Shown piece after piece: positions 1 through 36,400 of a stretch of DNA of 64,000 nt. Within the stretch, counting starts at the first letter, position 1, and each line of letters starts with the position of its first letter. The DNA comes from Odontesthes bonariensis (lineage: Eukaryota > Chordata > Actinopteri > Atheriniformes > Atherinopsidae). The stretch covers positions 36,329,466 through 36,393,465 of the forward strand of contig NC_134508.1 of assembly GCF_027942865.1 (NCBI RefSeq), written 5' to 3'. Both the position numbers and the translations under genes were made by a program. The notes beneath the pieces are model-generated. The model had not been told where the DNA came from. It saw nothing but the letters and a program-made list of their open reading frames with translations, and did not search any database.

Positions 1-894
1 TAAAGATAAGAAAATCAGAATAACGGTAACCCTTAACACAAGAAGTAAGAGCAGTCCACAGAGGAATACGAGGAGGTTGACCAGGTGCGATACAGTCTGT
101 GTACTGGATAATAAGTTCAAATTTAGGGCAACTGACAACTTGTGAACAATGATGGGTGGATGATCTTGAAGTCACATCTTTGATAATCACAAACAGTTTG
201 AACGTTTCAACATGTTCGAACAATAAGACAAAAATAACTAAAATACACTATAGATTACTTGTTCTTCCTTTACAGCAAACTTGAGATATTTATGTGCCTC
301 TCACTTATCATCAGCCTACAGCTCCAGGCTTCAATAGTGTTTCTCACAGCATTGCAAGTGTTTCAGTTGTGGACTCTAACAACACTGGTGTTAAAAATGT
401 AAAAGGACTTTTACAAAATTCATCACATTTCTTGCTTCTGAAAACTAAAGAAACGACTATATGAATATGCATGTTATGTTTGTGTGTACACAAACCGTCG
501 AATTAATCCATTTACTTGATTCATATTTGGATCTAAGCCGCTTATCTCAGAAGATATCAAAAGATCATTTGGATTTTTTGATTACACACTCCAGTTATTT
601 AACACATTTAAGGATGAACAAGTCATTTTTCACATTCATCCGTTTTTGTTCTACCTTCTCTAAAGGCCACCTAACCATGAACACAATGACAGAAGAACAG
701 CAATGAGTGGATCATACCTTTTGTTGGTGAATTCAATAAGCCTTGTGCATAAGAGCATAATGTACAGGGGGATGCGGTTGCTGTTGATCCGTTGCAGTAC
801 ATCCTTTTGTTTGCTACTTGTGCTTCATGCTGTTTCCCTGCTGGCACAGGTCTTTATCGTTGATATTTACTGGCTGCTGTTTTGTGCTCCACAG

Positions 895-24838
<23,944 letters not shown>

Positions 24839-27000
24839 CAGAACATTGAATTACCAGGAGATGAACTGTGCCATGGAATATTTAAGAGAATCCTCAGTTG
24901 ATTGTTTTCCAGAGTTCTTCCATAAAAATGGTAAGTGCAACAGTGTGCCACTTTCATTATCTTTGGACGATGGCTCGATTTGTATTTTGGGAGTCCTGTG
25001 ATATCTCAAGTGGCATGTAGCACTCCCTTTGCCTTGCCAGCTTCTTCATCATCTTTTATGTGGGACTTCAGCACATAAGGCACGCTTGGGGCCTTGTCAG
25101 ACAAAACATTTTGAAATGTGAAAATGTGCCAATCCCGGGAGCCTTCTGTGGAACGACCACTACCAACAGCGCTTCAACCATTACAATGCAACGACCCATA
25201 TGCAAAGAAACAAGAAAGGCCCTGCCTCTGGTCTGTGGTAGACACCCAGTGTGACTATCACAGGGTTTCATTTTGCTCACAGCCTCTTTGTGGGATATTT
25301 GGACTCTCTTTTTCTTGAAGGTTTGCTCAGTTGCATGCCGTCGGTCCTTCTGTTTGTTTTACTGCATGTGTTCTGCACATCACTGAGGATGAACCAGATC
25401 CTTGTTTATAATTCTCATTGTTAATACCAGGCAGATTTCAAATACAATCGAACAAGCGTTTACTTACCACTTACTCTAGACTGTTCAATTGGTATCTTCA
25501 TGACACATCTTCATAGGAACCGTATCATTAAAAAGACCAGAAACTTGTGGTTTGAGATCTTGTTTACCATGTGTATAAAAACAAACCAGTGTGAACTTTA
25601 TTGAGGTGATAGAAGAAAATACTTTATGTACATGTAGCTGTACCAAACCATTCCACATTTTGATATAGACTTTAAAAAATGTCTCATGTTATTTGAGCTT
25701 TCACCTTATTTCCAATGTACGTTAGTTACGTTAGTTGTACGTTAGTTGTCGAACTTATCATGGATCTTTTTAGGTCACGAAATGTATAGAACTTGCATTG
25801 AAACTGCTGTACCAAATGTTTGCAATGTGTCTCATTGTGAAATATAATATATAGATATATCTTTATATATATATTTGAATGTTTCATGTGTTGCAGTTTC
25901 TCTCTCTATTGAATTCCATTGCACTGCATCTGCACTGCATCTGTAGCATAACATAACAGAATGAGTTGTATTTAATTTTTCATGTACATTGCTATTATTT
26001 TACAATGCATTGGTGTGGTTATTATTATTTAACAAAGATATTTTATGTTTTCTAAAAGGTTCACTGTTAAAGGTAGAAATAGCAGTGTATGTAATGCTTT
26101 TTAGAGTTGCGAGTCATGTCCCTGTTTTTTTTTTTTGTTCTTTTCTTAGTTTTTTGGGGCGATGAAAAGAAAGAAAAAAGTTTTAATTGTACATATATGT
26201 CTATCCTGCTGTGTGATTGTGTGCCAGGGTATCTTGAAGTTTAAAGGCCGGGGGAGTGTGACATTTTATTGAGATATTAAATATGTTGCTGCTGATGTAA
26301 AGGGTATGTTGAGCGGATGGCTGTAAGACAATACAATGATAAAATCAAAGAAAAGGAAATTTTACTCTTGCTCATACACCTTAGAAATTAAGATGTATCC
26401 AGATGAGCTCAGGGAACGCAGTATAGTAGCAAATGTGTGATAAATTTGTTAGGAATGGAAGCAGAATGGAGATTAAAGTTTGTGATTGTAAAGAGGACTT
26501 TTCAGCTTACAAATCTGATCGCACTATGAGCCAAACAGTGGTAAGTTTTTGTGCAATAGTTGGGTTAGTATGAATAAATCCAACTCTGAGTGTCAGGTAC
26601 TGGCAGTTCACTCTGGTCCTGTATCAGATGATGCTCTTTTTATTGTGTCTCCCCTGCACTCTTGTACTCCCTTATGCTTTTATTTTGACATTTTGTATCT
26701 CATCTCTGCATTATACTGTGGCCTTGCATCGCTTCATTAGAAAAATGATCCTTGTGGTATCTTCTACATTCTTTAGGAACAATAGATGTAAATGTTTGTA
26801 CATTGTACAGCACCTTTATAAATACTTGCCGAGTGCTCTTTTGGGGAGAAAAAAAAATAGAGGTATATCAAATTGCTCTGTTATTTTTTTATGTAAAGAA
26901 AAAAAAGAAAATATTTATCATGAATTGAAAATGGGTAGGCTATGACCTTGACATTGTATACTGTTCATGCACTGAAAATAAAGTTTTGCTGAAAAAACTT
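24839..27000 (+). other. magi3: magi3 3' untranslated region
   Basis: About 2.1 kb without a credible ORF follows the stop. It is increasingly AT-rich, with AU-rich runs near 25840-25880 and 26880-26920. A canonical AATAAA at 26977-26982 makes a 3' end at about 26995-27005 likely. No repeat insertion was recognised inside it. Confidence 0.8.
26977..26982 (+). terminator. magi3: magi3 polyadenylation signal
   Basis: A canonical AATAAA hexamer in ACTGAAAATAAAGTTTTGC, about 2.14 kb after the stop codon and the first convincing signal at the end of a gene-like AU-rich 3' UTR. AATAAA-like motifs also occur on the opposite strand just downstream. Confidence 0.75.
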
Positions 27001-28600
27001 CTTTATTTTCCTTAACTGAAACTGAGATACACATTAAACCAAATCTAGGCTAACAATGTTACTCTGGTTCTTAACTACAGCACAAAAAAGAATTAAATTG
27101 CAAATATTTTGGCAAGTAGATTCTAATGGAACATACAGTGCATAATGAAGTGTGACATGATGGAGGAAGGGGATGGAACAGGACCCCTGGATTCTAGACG
27201 TTTGTGGTGAGGAGGTGGGAGACTTCTGATTAGGGTAGACATCAAGCAGAGATGCAATGGGGAGGAGGTGGGCTGCACAAGAGTCTGTGTGAAGGGAAAG
27301 TTACAAAATTTAAAGAGGATTAACATACTGATTGACTCGAAGAGTAGTTGAAAAGAAGACCCTTGGACCAAAGCAGTAATGCCATTAAATGAAAGCAGAC
27401 ATGACAGGATTTTTATTTTCTTGTTGAATTAAAGCAAAAGCTTCATTGTGCAGTATGCCAGTAAACCACCTACACAGTCACAAATGTTGACAGATTATTC
27501 ATTAAGATGTCATATTTTGGTTAATCCGCTGCACATGTTTTCACATAAGAAAGCAGCATAAGTTACTGTCACCATGGCAAATTTCCAGTTGTCATGGTAG
27601 TCAACTGAGCTATAGAAAAACAACACCAGAATAAATAGGCTAAGGCTTTTATTTCCCCAGAAGCATTTTATGCCATGTATCTTTTATAAATATCTGTTTA
27701 AAAACAAAACCATGCCATTAACCATGTAACTCTTATGCTTCAGTACCACGACAGGTGGACATCAGTGTTACAATCAATGAGCTATGAATCTCATTAACCT
27801 TCTGTAAATTAAACTCAACGCTCAAATGAATCTCTATCTTGAACCAAAACTACTTCAAACCACTTTAACTCCAAAACAGTGATTAAAAGCTATTTGTCAA
27901 ATGTTCTGCTTTAATGATTTAGCCTTGTTGCTCAACCGTGTACAGGAATTTAGAGATGCACTGAAGTAAAGCAGATGTTTAACCCTTAAGTCATTAACTT
28001 GGGGAAAGCAGTAATTACTGTATGCAATGATCCTCTGCAGTGCTTTTGGTTGAACCCATTCAGTTGGAGATTCATGTCTGAGCAGTACAACCACAGGAAT
28101 GTCCAGGTGAGTGATAATGAGCTTCAGCAGGGCTGTTCAGGATATTTCTACAGACGACTGATCTCCTGATTCAGATGTATAATTGACATGTCAGTATCTG
28201 TGAGGATTGGACTCGAGCTGGTAAGTTTTTCAACATGTAATATGGTGGTAGAGGAGCAGCCTTAGCAACCACAGAATAACAGAGAATCGCAAATGGTTTA
28301 ATCATTCACTGAACAGCCTAAAATTGCTGGAATTTAATTTACTTTTAATTCAATCCAATGTTCTATTTCAGGCATGAAATGATGTGTGGAAGTCGTCAGC
28401 ATTTTTAATTTCATAACAGAGGTAAAGAGAGTTGTTGTCTTTGACAGATTCAGATTCAGTTTTTTTTGTGTCCCCGTAGGGCAATTAGTGTTGCAGCAAG
28501 TAAAAAGTCATTTTAGATTCAGTGTTTTTACAAATGTCCCTTATAGAGGACATCTAGATTTTAAGCTCCTTTCCTGAAATGTATATTTGTTTGTTTTAGA
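27001..28600. other. intergenic, no supported gene
   Basis: AT-rich sequence with short frames on both strands only. I see no repeat family, RNA gene or splice-bounded exon here. Confidence 0.6.
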
Positions 28601-28679
28601 AACAAAATCATTCTACTTTAGAGACTAAATTGAAAATGTTTATGATCTTAATATCGGCTGTTTTTAACCAATCAAGTTA

Positions 28680-29700
28680 GGGTGGAGGAATCCTACCTGT
28701 CAATCACAGCTGGTGCACACGCTGCTGAGCGTGAGTCTGCCCCAGCTTGTGTGCGCTCACACTGGTGTGAACTTACGTGCACAACCTCGTCCACAGAGGG
28801 GGAGGGGTTTGGGGGGCGATTCGGAGCTTGTTAGAGGTTGGGGGAGGGACCTGAGAGTTGTATCAGTTCGAATTTTCAGACTTTAGGTGCTGTTTACACA
28901 TACCCGGGTATTTTGATAAACGAAGACCTTTCCCTTCGTTTGTGCCTTTCGTTTATACACAAACGGAGTTTTTTCCTCCGAAAACGAAACTAAAAAAAAA
29001 ACTCTGGCAAAAGTGGAGATTTTTTAAAAACTCCGTTTAGCGTTTGTGTGTAAACTGGTTGAAAGAGACAAAAACGGAGTTTTGGGAATGGAATGAGGAG
29101 TTGTCGTCACAGTACAGAGCCCCGCCCCTATCCGCCATGTTGGCAGGATGCTAGCGTGAAAACGCCATTCTCTCCGTCCATTGTTTATCTGGCAAGCATG
29201 GAGGTACTAGCAGCATTTCTGTTGTTGAGAGCTATACTCGCTTGTGTGATTTTGAAAATTACAGTCATACAATGTATTGAACAATAAAGACATTTTTCAC
29301 GGCTTTAGCAGTTTTATAGTCCAGCGCAACGTGTAAAAGTAGCTCAGTCTTGCTGTCAGTCCACACACATGAGCCTGGCGCCATATTTTCTTCTTGAAAA
29401 GGATCCGGAAGTTCTTCCTGTCAGCGGTTCTCTATTAGGCTTCTGATTGGCTTGTGTGGAATTCTCATTGTTCTAACACTGCCACCGTCAGGCTTGGCGT
29501 AATTTAACAGCTCTTGATAGCGTATTTATGCTGATTAATGTAGATGTGTTTTTTTTTAAAAACGGGGCTGTGTGCACCTAGTTTTTTTTGCAAACGAAGG
29601 TTAGAAAATATGCGTTTATCAAAATACCCGGGTATGTGTAAACAGCACCTTAGACTCGGAATTTTGAAAACCTGCCGACTGCAGCTTTAATAGTTGATAT
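28680..29700. repeat. GC-rich host repeat interrupted by a Harbinger-like MITE
   Basis: The flanks of the MITE (28680-28885 and 29653-29695) read as one interrupted repeat. The left flank has GTTCGAATTTTCAGACT just before the insertion; the right flank has GACTCGGAATTTTGAAAACC ending in CTGCAGCTTTAA, wording I recall from common fish repeats. The left arm is CpG-rich (GTGTGCGCTCACACTGG). The limits are inferred. Confidence 0.5.
28886..29649. mobile_element. Harbinger-type MITE with 37-bp perfect terminal inverted repeats
   Basis: The left terminus (28886-28922) starts GGTGCTGTTTACACATACCC and is repeated as an exact reverse complement at 29613-29649. Both ends are flanked by TTA (28883-28885 and 29650-29652), the 3-bp TWA target duplication typical of PIF/Harbinger elements. 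At 764 bp it has no transposase ORF, so it is non-autonomous. Several ACGGAGTTTT/AAACTCCGTTT segments near the left end add sub-terminal inverted repeats. The perfect ends suggest recent movement. Confidence 0.9.
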
Positions 29701-30268
29701 CTTAATAACTAGTAGTTGCAAACATAAATATGTTACTTGGCATGGATGGATTTTGTGGCTGAAGTTGGTGTCAAATAAAAATGATTTTGCAAAAGGGAAA
29801 TTTTGTTTATGAAATTTTGATGCATTATTTTTTCTTAATCAACAATGCTTCTCTTATTCTTGTTATAAGTATCCAGGGGCTCATTTTGGTTTCATATCAT
29901 TAGGACACATTTATATGAGACAGACTACAATATAGAAACTCCTACTTTGAATCACTGATGGCGAAACAAGAAAATATAAATTTGTTCTTGTTATGATTTT
30001 GTCTTCTTTTTTTTTTTACCTCGATGCAGTTGATCTTTTTTGCCAGTTGATATCACTAACTTTTGATGAAGTCACAAGTGCATGAAGGTAGAGAAGGTCA
30101 GCTTCAGATGTTTACAAAAAGGTGTCTCTCATCACATTTTGTTTTTGTTTTTAGAGTTGAGGTCACTTTTCTTAGTCCTAGTGAAAGATTGGTAGCTGTT
30201 TAGTCTCGCAGCATTATCCTAAGAATATCTACAGTGCAGCTAACATGCATCATATCCGTAGTATGAAA

Positions 30269-30925
30269 CAGAGGTGGGAGAAAGTCCCTATGTTGCAAGT
30301 CCAAGTAGAGTCTCAAGTCTTTGCTCTCAAGTCCAAGTCAAGTCCAAGTCCTAGGATTTTTGTTTTCGAGTCCCAACCAAGTCCTATGATTTTTGTTTCG
30401 AGTCCCAACCAAGTCCTAAGATTTTTGTTTCGAGTTCCAACCAAGTCCTATCAAATCGATTATAATTAATGATACGGATCATGACCACGCCTCAATTAAG
30501 TTGTTTATATTTTATTGTTAATGTTCTGCCAAAAATTAATTTGTTTATTTTTATTAATATTGTGTTTAGATGCTTCATCAATATAAGTAGCCTCTGGTCT
30601 GTTAGCTGTGCGTAAGGTAACGTGACGTAGTGACGTGACGTGGCGGGCGGCGTGAATTTCAGGCGGCGTTCAGGTGTCACTGACGGCTGGGATTTCTGGC
30701 TGATTGCTACAGTATTGATGCGACACTTTTAAAAAATATTTTAATATTTGTGCTTGCTGCATGTGACTTGACTCGAGTCCAGAGGGTTAAGTCCAACTAG
30801 ACTCTCAAGTCTTTGCTCTCAAGTCCAAGTAGAGTCCAAGTCTTTTTTTGATTTGGTCAATCAAGTCTCAAGTCATCAAAATCGGGACTCGAGTCTCAAG
30901 TCTCGAGTCCAAGTCCCCACCTCTG
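30269..30925. mobile_element. non-autonomous hAT element with intact 8-bp target duplication
   Basis: The element starts CAGAGGTGGG and ends CCCACCTCTG. It is flanked on both sides by the same 8 bases, GTATGAAA (30261-30268 and 30926-30933), a diagnostic hAT target-site duplication. Both sub-terminal regions contain tandem AAGTCC/CAAGTC units (about 30296-30450 and 30770-30915). There is no transposase ORF in 657 bp. Confidence 0.93.
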
Positions 30926-30933
30926 GTATGAAA

Positions 30934-32430
30934 TCATTACTTATGACTCTTACTAGCTTTTTCATGAGGATATCATAGAAAAAAATCCTCTCCAAAACAA
31001 AGCTTTCTTTGGAGAAAGGTGGGGTGTAAAAAGTTATTCTTCTTCCTGAATAGCCTATGTCACATTGTTGGCATGTCTGAAAAGCAGCCTGTGCAGCATT
31101 GGACTTATATTTTAACTCTGAAAACATTTCCCACATGAGAAGGAGTAGATGCATTCTTATTGTGGCTGTTGAGAAGGGAGGTGTTTTGATCATTCACTCG
31201 GACATGGTGTTAAAAGAGATAAGAAAAGCAGGCGGTGCCACAGCTCAGCCGGTACCCACTGATACACGTTTTTTTTTTTAAACACCTTATAAGGGAATGA
31301 GGTGCACGAGAGTTTTTACAGGTCACATTTTATTGGATTTGCGTCATTTAGAACTTGATATTACATCTTCCTCTCCCAAACCAGAGACCGCAGGCTAATT
31401 TTAATGTTACTCTTTAGTGATGTACTGTGCCTCACCAAAAATATCCGCAGACCTGCTGATTTCTCACTGAGTCATTCACTAAAGTTACAAGCTGCTAGAC
31501 TTTGTTCGCACTGCGTTGCCCGGTTTCTGTGTTATACGTCAGACAGTTACCCCAACAACACTGGGTGGAGGAAAGAAATGGCCCGTCGTGGTTAAAATGG
31601 GTGGTGGTGGATTCCTTGGAATTTAGCCTAAAGATTGCGTGCGTGTGTGTGAGTGTGTGAGTGAAGCAATAAGCCCAGCCCTGAACTGTCGTAGGCTATC
31701 CATGAAAATACCCCAAACCACAGACAATGACTCAAACTATTACAAACTGTCATGGAAAGTGTCTGTCCTCGAAATCGGAATCACTGCCTTCTTTAATGAT
31801 AATCGTAAATCCTTATTTGTACTGGTTCAACCACCCACCTATAATGTATAAAGTGATATATGGCTATAAGCCCACCCTTTAATAAATTTCAATACAGGTT
31901 ACACCCATAACCATCCTCAATCTTCGCCTTTGCTGCAGTCTACAGAAGAACATGTTCTTCTGTAGACTTCTCGCCATTTCACGTCCCTGCCTCCTAAAAG
32001 TCGGACTGCTCTGACTGGTGAACAAACTGGGACTGTTTTCGTGTTTATTTACCTCTCATAAAAATAAAAAATAAATTTAAACGCACACAGTCTTTGTCTG
32101 TCACTTCGAAACGTGACCGTACCACCTTTTTGATCCCGAGGCTGATAAATAAAGTAGACGCTGAAACGCTACTGGTGTTAACCGTGTAGAGCAGACACTT
32201 CCAGTTGTTTTTTTCAACGTAAGAGGAATTCTGTTCTCAGCATACAGTCACGTGAGAATGAAAGCTAGATAGAAGGAATTAATGGATAGATAAAAACAAG
32301 GCCACTCTTCCGAAATGTAGATCAATAGAGCGTCAATAATTATAATCATCTCATCATAAGACTCGTTGCCACTCATTTTCAGTCTGATTCTTTTGGACGA
32401 CTTCTTCATGTTTCCCTTTCATGATGAGTC
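30934..32430. other. intergenic, no supported gene
   Basis: Short open frames only. I see no recognised repeat, RNA gene or exon between the hAT element and the transposon remnant at 32.4 kb. Confidence 0.55.
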
Positions 32431-32435
32431 TTCTA

Positions 32436-32830
32436 CTAAAGGGCCAAATGCATCTCTCAGGTCTTGTGTCAGGCTTTTGTTTGATTTTTTGTGTTTCTGA
32501 GGAACATCCCTCTCAGATTCTGTTAATTCTTCATTTTTAAGCACACACTGGCCACCATGTTGAGATGTGCCAATCCTTGGACTTATAGCTCCCCAAGAAG
32601 CACCCTGTTGGTGCAAAAATATGATGTAATCCTGTCAAACTGACTTATCTGTGGTTAGATTATTTGAAGGCACAACACCTGAACTGGAAAAAGGTGAAAA
32701 AGCAGCCATTGTCCAAAGAAAAACTTTGAAAGATTCTAAGAAAGCTTGAGGAACTGTTACACAAGATCACTTTAAGACATTACAAGGCTCATTTGAAGCA
32801 CAAAAAGAAATGAGAGATGACTTTTACACA
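32436..32830. mobile_element. Tc1/mariner-like remnant, second copy of the 9.8-10.1 kb fragment
   Basis: The start (AAAGGGCCAAATGCATCTCT) and the following GTGTCAGGCTTTTGT match the segment at about 9783-9830 (AAAGGGTCAAATGCATTTGT, GTTTCAGGATTTTGT). The end around 32720 repeats AACTTTGAAAGATTCT, seen near 10010-10070. Two copies in one window make a repeat family likely; assignment to Tc1/mariner rests on the terminal motif seen only in the first copy. Confidence 0.5.
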
Positions 32831-33394
32831 TCACTCCCAATTGTTTTGTCACAAAAGCAAATGACAACCACAAAATAAAGTGTAAAAAATGGTAAAAATA
32901 GAATATTATTATTGATTGATTATTATAAAGTAAATCGTTTATGAGAATAAACAATAAAAACAAATACATTCTTAAAAAAAGGCTACAAGTAGCCATTTTT
33001 GTGATTTCTTTGTAGTCAGCGTAAGGCAAAGCTTCAGTTTATCACAGACATCAACAGTTAAACTAATTGATGTCTTGTGTTAGAAAGACGCAATTCGGCG
33101 ACAATGGATCGACAGAAAAATAAAAAAAACATTTGCCGCTCAAAGAAAATGTTTGCTTTTATTGTGAAAAAAAAGTTTTTTTCACTTCCTGTATTTCTGG
33201 TCATTAAAGTCAGCTTGAATCGTAGAGGAGTGGATATTACAAGTAGCGGCGTTCCTACATGGGGACTATCAGAGTTATCAGTCTGAGAAGCGGCTGAAAG
33301 CACCGCGTTTCCTCTCTGAAGAAGTTGGAATTCCAGACACCGTCGTGTCTGCGGGATGTGGATCAGCATCGTTTACCTCTTTCAACAGTCCGGC

Positions 33395-33476
33395 ATGGAA
33401 GTTTCACTGGACACTCGAGTACAGCGAAAACTGAAGTCCCTGCTGTTGATATACCTCTTTGTCGTGAGCGCAGCAG
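33395..33476 (+). CDS. CCP gene exon 1: signal peptide
   Basis: ATG at 33395 gives MEVSLDTRVQRKLKSLLLIY and then LFVVSAAG, a basic N-region and hydrophobic core ending in small residues. The donor is GCAG/GTCAGT, phase 1. The 5' UTR upstream contains no nearer in-frame ATG. Confidence 0.85.
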
Positions 33477-36400
33477 GTCAGTGGAAGGGCAGCCCGTTGA
33501 ATTAGATGATATCTGTCACATGAGAGCGCATCCAGATCTCAATTTCTGTCGGCTCCACTGTGAGAGAACTGCCGCTTACTGTGATGCCAACTTCTAAAAA
33601 TAGTCTACCGAAGATAATCATATTTTTTTCCAGTTCTGCCTGTTAAAGTGAATCTAAATATATATATATTTGTGTGGTATTCTAGAAGGAGAAAATATGT
33701 TGAAGCAAACATTGAATAAAGTCATTATAAAATACGTTTACACTTTAATTCATGTGAGATCGTTTACTTTTTGGCAGCAGCAGATTTAGTCTATAAAGCC
33801 TTTTTAATGAAGAAAAACTGAAACATTCATGATTTTGCTTCATTTTCCCCACAGGTGACTGTCCTAAACCTGAACAAGGAGAAATTGTAATTTTGTCCAA
33901 TGAATCACTTTTACTTAATGAGTTCCCAGAGGGTGTTATGGTCACTTTGGAGTGTGCCAATGGATATATTAAAGAAAGCGGCTCCGGGACTATAACCTGC
34001 AGTGATGAGAAATGGACTGAACCAGATATTATCTGCAGGAGTGAGTCCTTACAAACATGTTGACGTCTGAACACTTTGATGTGGTCATTTGTGGGGCTTA
34101 CCAAACTGCCACTAAAGTCCTGTGGCAATATTTGATGTTCACTTTTATATTACAGAGAAGGACTGTGGTGTCCCTGGATCGCTGCCACATATGAATTTTG
34201 ACATCAGCAATGGCACTCTGTTTGGTGCTAAGATCAAAGTAACTTGTGATAAAGGGTAAGTAAAAATGATGGAGTTATGAAATCTTCCCTTTCTGTTGCT
34301 CTCTGGTTGAATGTTCTTATAAAGTGAATTGTTATAATTTAGATCAATACTTCTCCAGCAGCTCCAGTTACATATGGATGGCACTTAGATGATTATCTCG
34401 ATTTCAACACAAAGTAGCTTTTCATGCTGTACTACCAGCATTTTTTCGGTGAATTGCTGCCAAATCCATGAAGCCCTCACACTGGAAGTTAAACATGACC
34501 AGAAACAAATCTCCAAAGAAGACAAAAAAGCCTTTAAAGCTAAATAAAACCACTGCCAGAAGGTGTTACTTCATGTTTCAATAGATTAGAAACTCGGCTG
34601 TCCTGCCAACTTTGAAGGAGTTGTTGATGCAAACTGTGAAAGAATTTCACGTCTGAGGTGAAATGACCCTTCCACTGCATTTCAGTCCATGCCCTTTAAC
34701 TTGTATTACTCTCCTGTCTTTCAGTTACAGGATTACCGGAACGAGCTACAAACAGTGCTTTGCTTCAGGGTGGTATGGACGAGCTAAGTGCAACAGTAAG
34801 TCTCTCACCTCCTACTTTGTTTATATCATCAGATACAAGTGAAAGTGTTTTCTACATTCTGAAGTGTCTTTAAAGCAAAACCGCTGTTAAACATCATGGA
34901 CTCGGTTTTTTTTTATTCAAAGGTGTTTTTTTTTTTGTTTTTGTTAGAACAATCTTTTTTTTTTCTATTTCTTTTTTCTAGTTGTTACATGCAAAGAACC
35001 TCCCACTGTGACCAATGGCAGAAGCTCATGGGGTGCTCAAGTCAACCCAAAATACGAAGAAGTCGTACATTACACCTGCAATGACGGATACAACCTCACT
35101 GGGAATCATACTATTGTTTGCAGTGAAACTGGTGGATATAGTTCACAACCTCCTGAATGCATAGGTAAGCCCTTGTGATTTACTAGTAATGTCATAGAGG
35201 AAGCAGGCTGAGGTTTACAGAATCTTAAGCATATTGTGTCGTAAAGTTAGTATTTAGAAGTTATTTAAGGAACATGCAGTTAATTCTGTGTATTTGCATC
35301 TTTTGACATAATTTGCAAACGACTTTGCTCTAACTTTAAAGGAAACTAACTCCATCAACACTCACTGTTCATTTTTTTAAATAAATATTTTTGTGTTGAC
35401 AAAAAACACGATACAATATTTTCAAAAAGCTGTTGTCAGACAACACTATGGAGATAATAGGCACTCAAGTAGCAAACAACAGAGGTTTTGCTTTCGAGGA
35501 CGTTTTGCTTTGTAGTCTGGGAGGGGAGTTGTTGTAGAATGACAACCTGAGTGAGAGTAGAGAAGACTGTCTTAAGTATCCATGTTAGTGCATTTCTGAT
35601 GCCATGTCAGTCTTTACCAAGCTGTTCTACAAATGGATGAAAACACTCCTGACCTTACATAGTAATGATCCCAACCAGTAAAACTGTAGAAGAAATCCTA
35701 CACCCTTAGAGGGTGGGGAGGCCTGCTGCTGACAGAATGGAGGTTATTTTATTGACCTGAGTGTGTGTATTTTGTTGATCTGGCATCAATGCACACAAAA
35801 TGCAGGATAATCACAAAACATCATTCCATTCGGAGTTTCGGGGGGTCTGGAGCCTTTCCCAGTTGGCATTGGGTGAGAGGTCGGGTATACTAAAAACAGG
35901 TCTAACACTACCAGTGTATCACAGGGCCAGCACAGACCCATGCATGCTCACACACACTCCTACGGTCAATTTAGAGTCATAGATTAACTTAACATGCATG
36001 TATTTGGAATGTGGGAGGAGGCTGGAGAGTGTGGAAACTCCATACTGAAAGGCTCAAGCCAAGATTTGATCCGAGAACCTCCTTGCTGTGAAGTGACAGT
36101 GCTAACCACCACACCCCATTTTGAAGTTAATGTAGATAATTACTCCTTGGATTGAATTACCAATGATTTAAGGTTGTTTGTCAGAGCATATATTTATATT
36201 CTGTTTGGATTCCAATGTTTGTTTTTTTTGTTCTTTTGAATAATTCATAACTTAAAAGATGGAAAAAGTGCTGGACTTTTCCTTTAACACAGCAAAACAA
36301 TAGATAAAGGCTGTAAAATATTAGTTGTGATGTCTTACTGTACCACTCTCAAGGATACCACAAGGTTAAGCAAGTAGATTTCTATGCAATCTTGAGATGT

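Noticed and set aside
1..894. First half of WW1 or further magi3 exons upstream of 895
   Set aside because: No segment in 1-894 encodes the LP..WE start of WW1 or guanylate-kinase sequence with suitable splice sites, so the preceding exon must lie outside the window.
29093..29287. Open frame MRSCRHSTEPRPYPPCWQ... as a small gene
   Set aside because: It lies entirely inside the Harbinger-type MITE, and its CpG-rich sequence belongs to the element.
33077..33286. Upstream coding exon for the CCP gene
   Set aside because: The frame from 33077 is Lys/Asn-rich AT-driven sequence with no splice link to the signal-peptide exon, and the ATG at 33395 already gives a good signal peptide.
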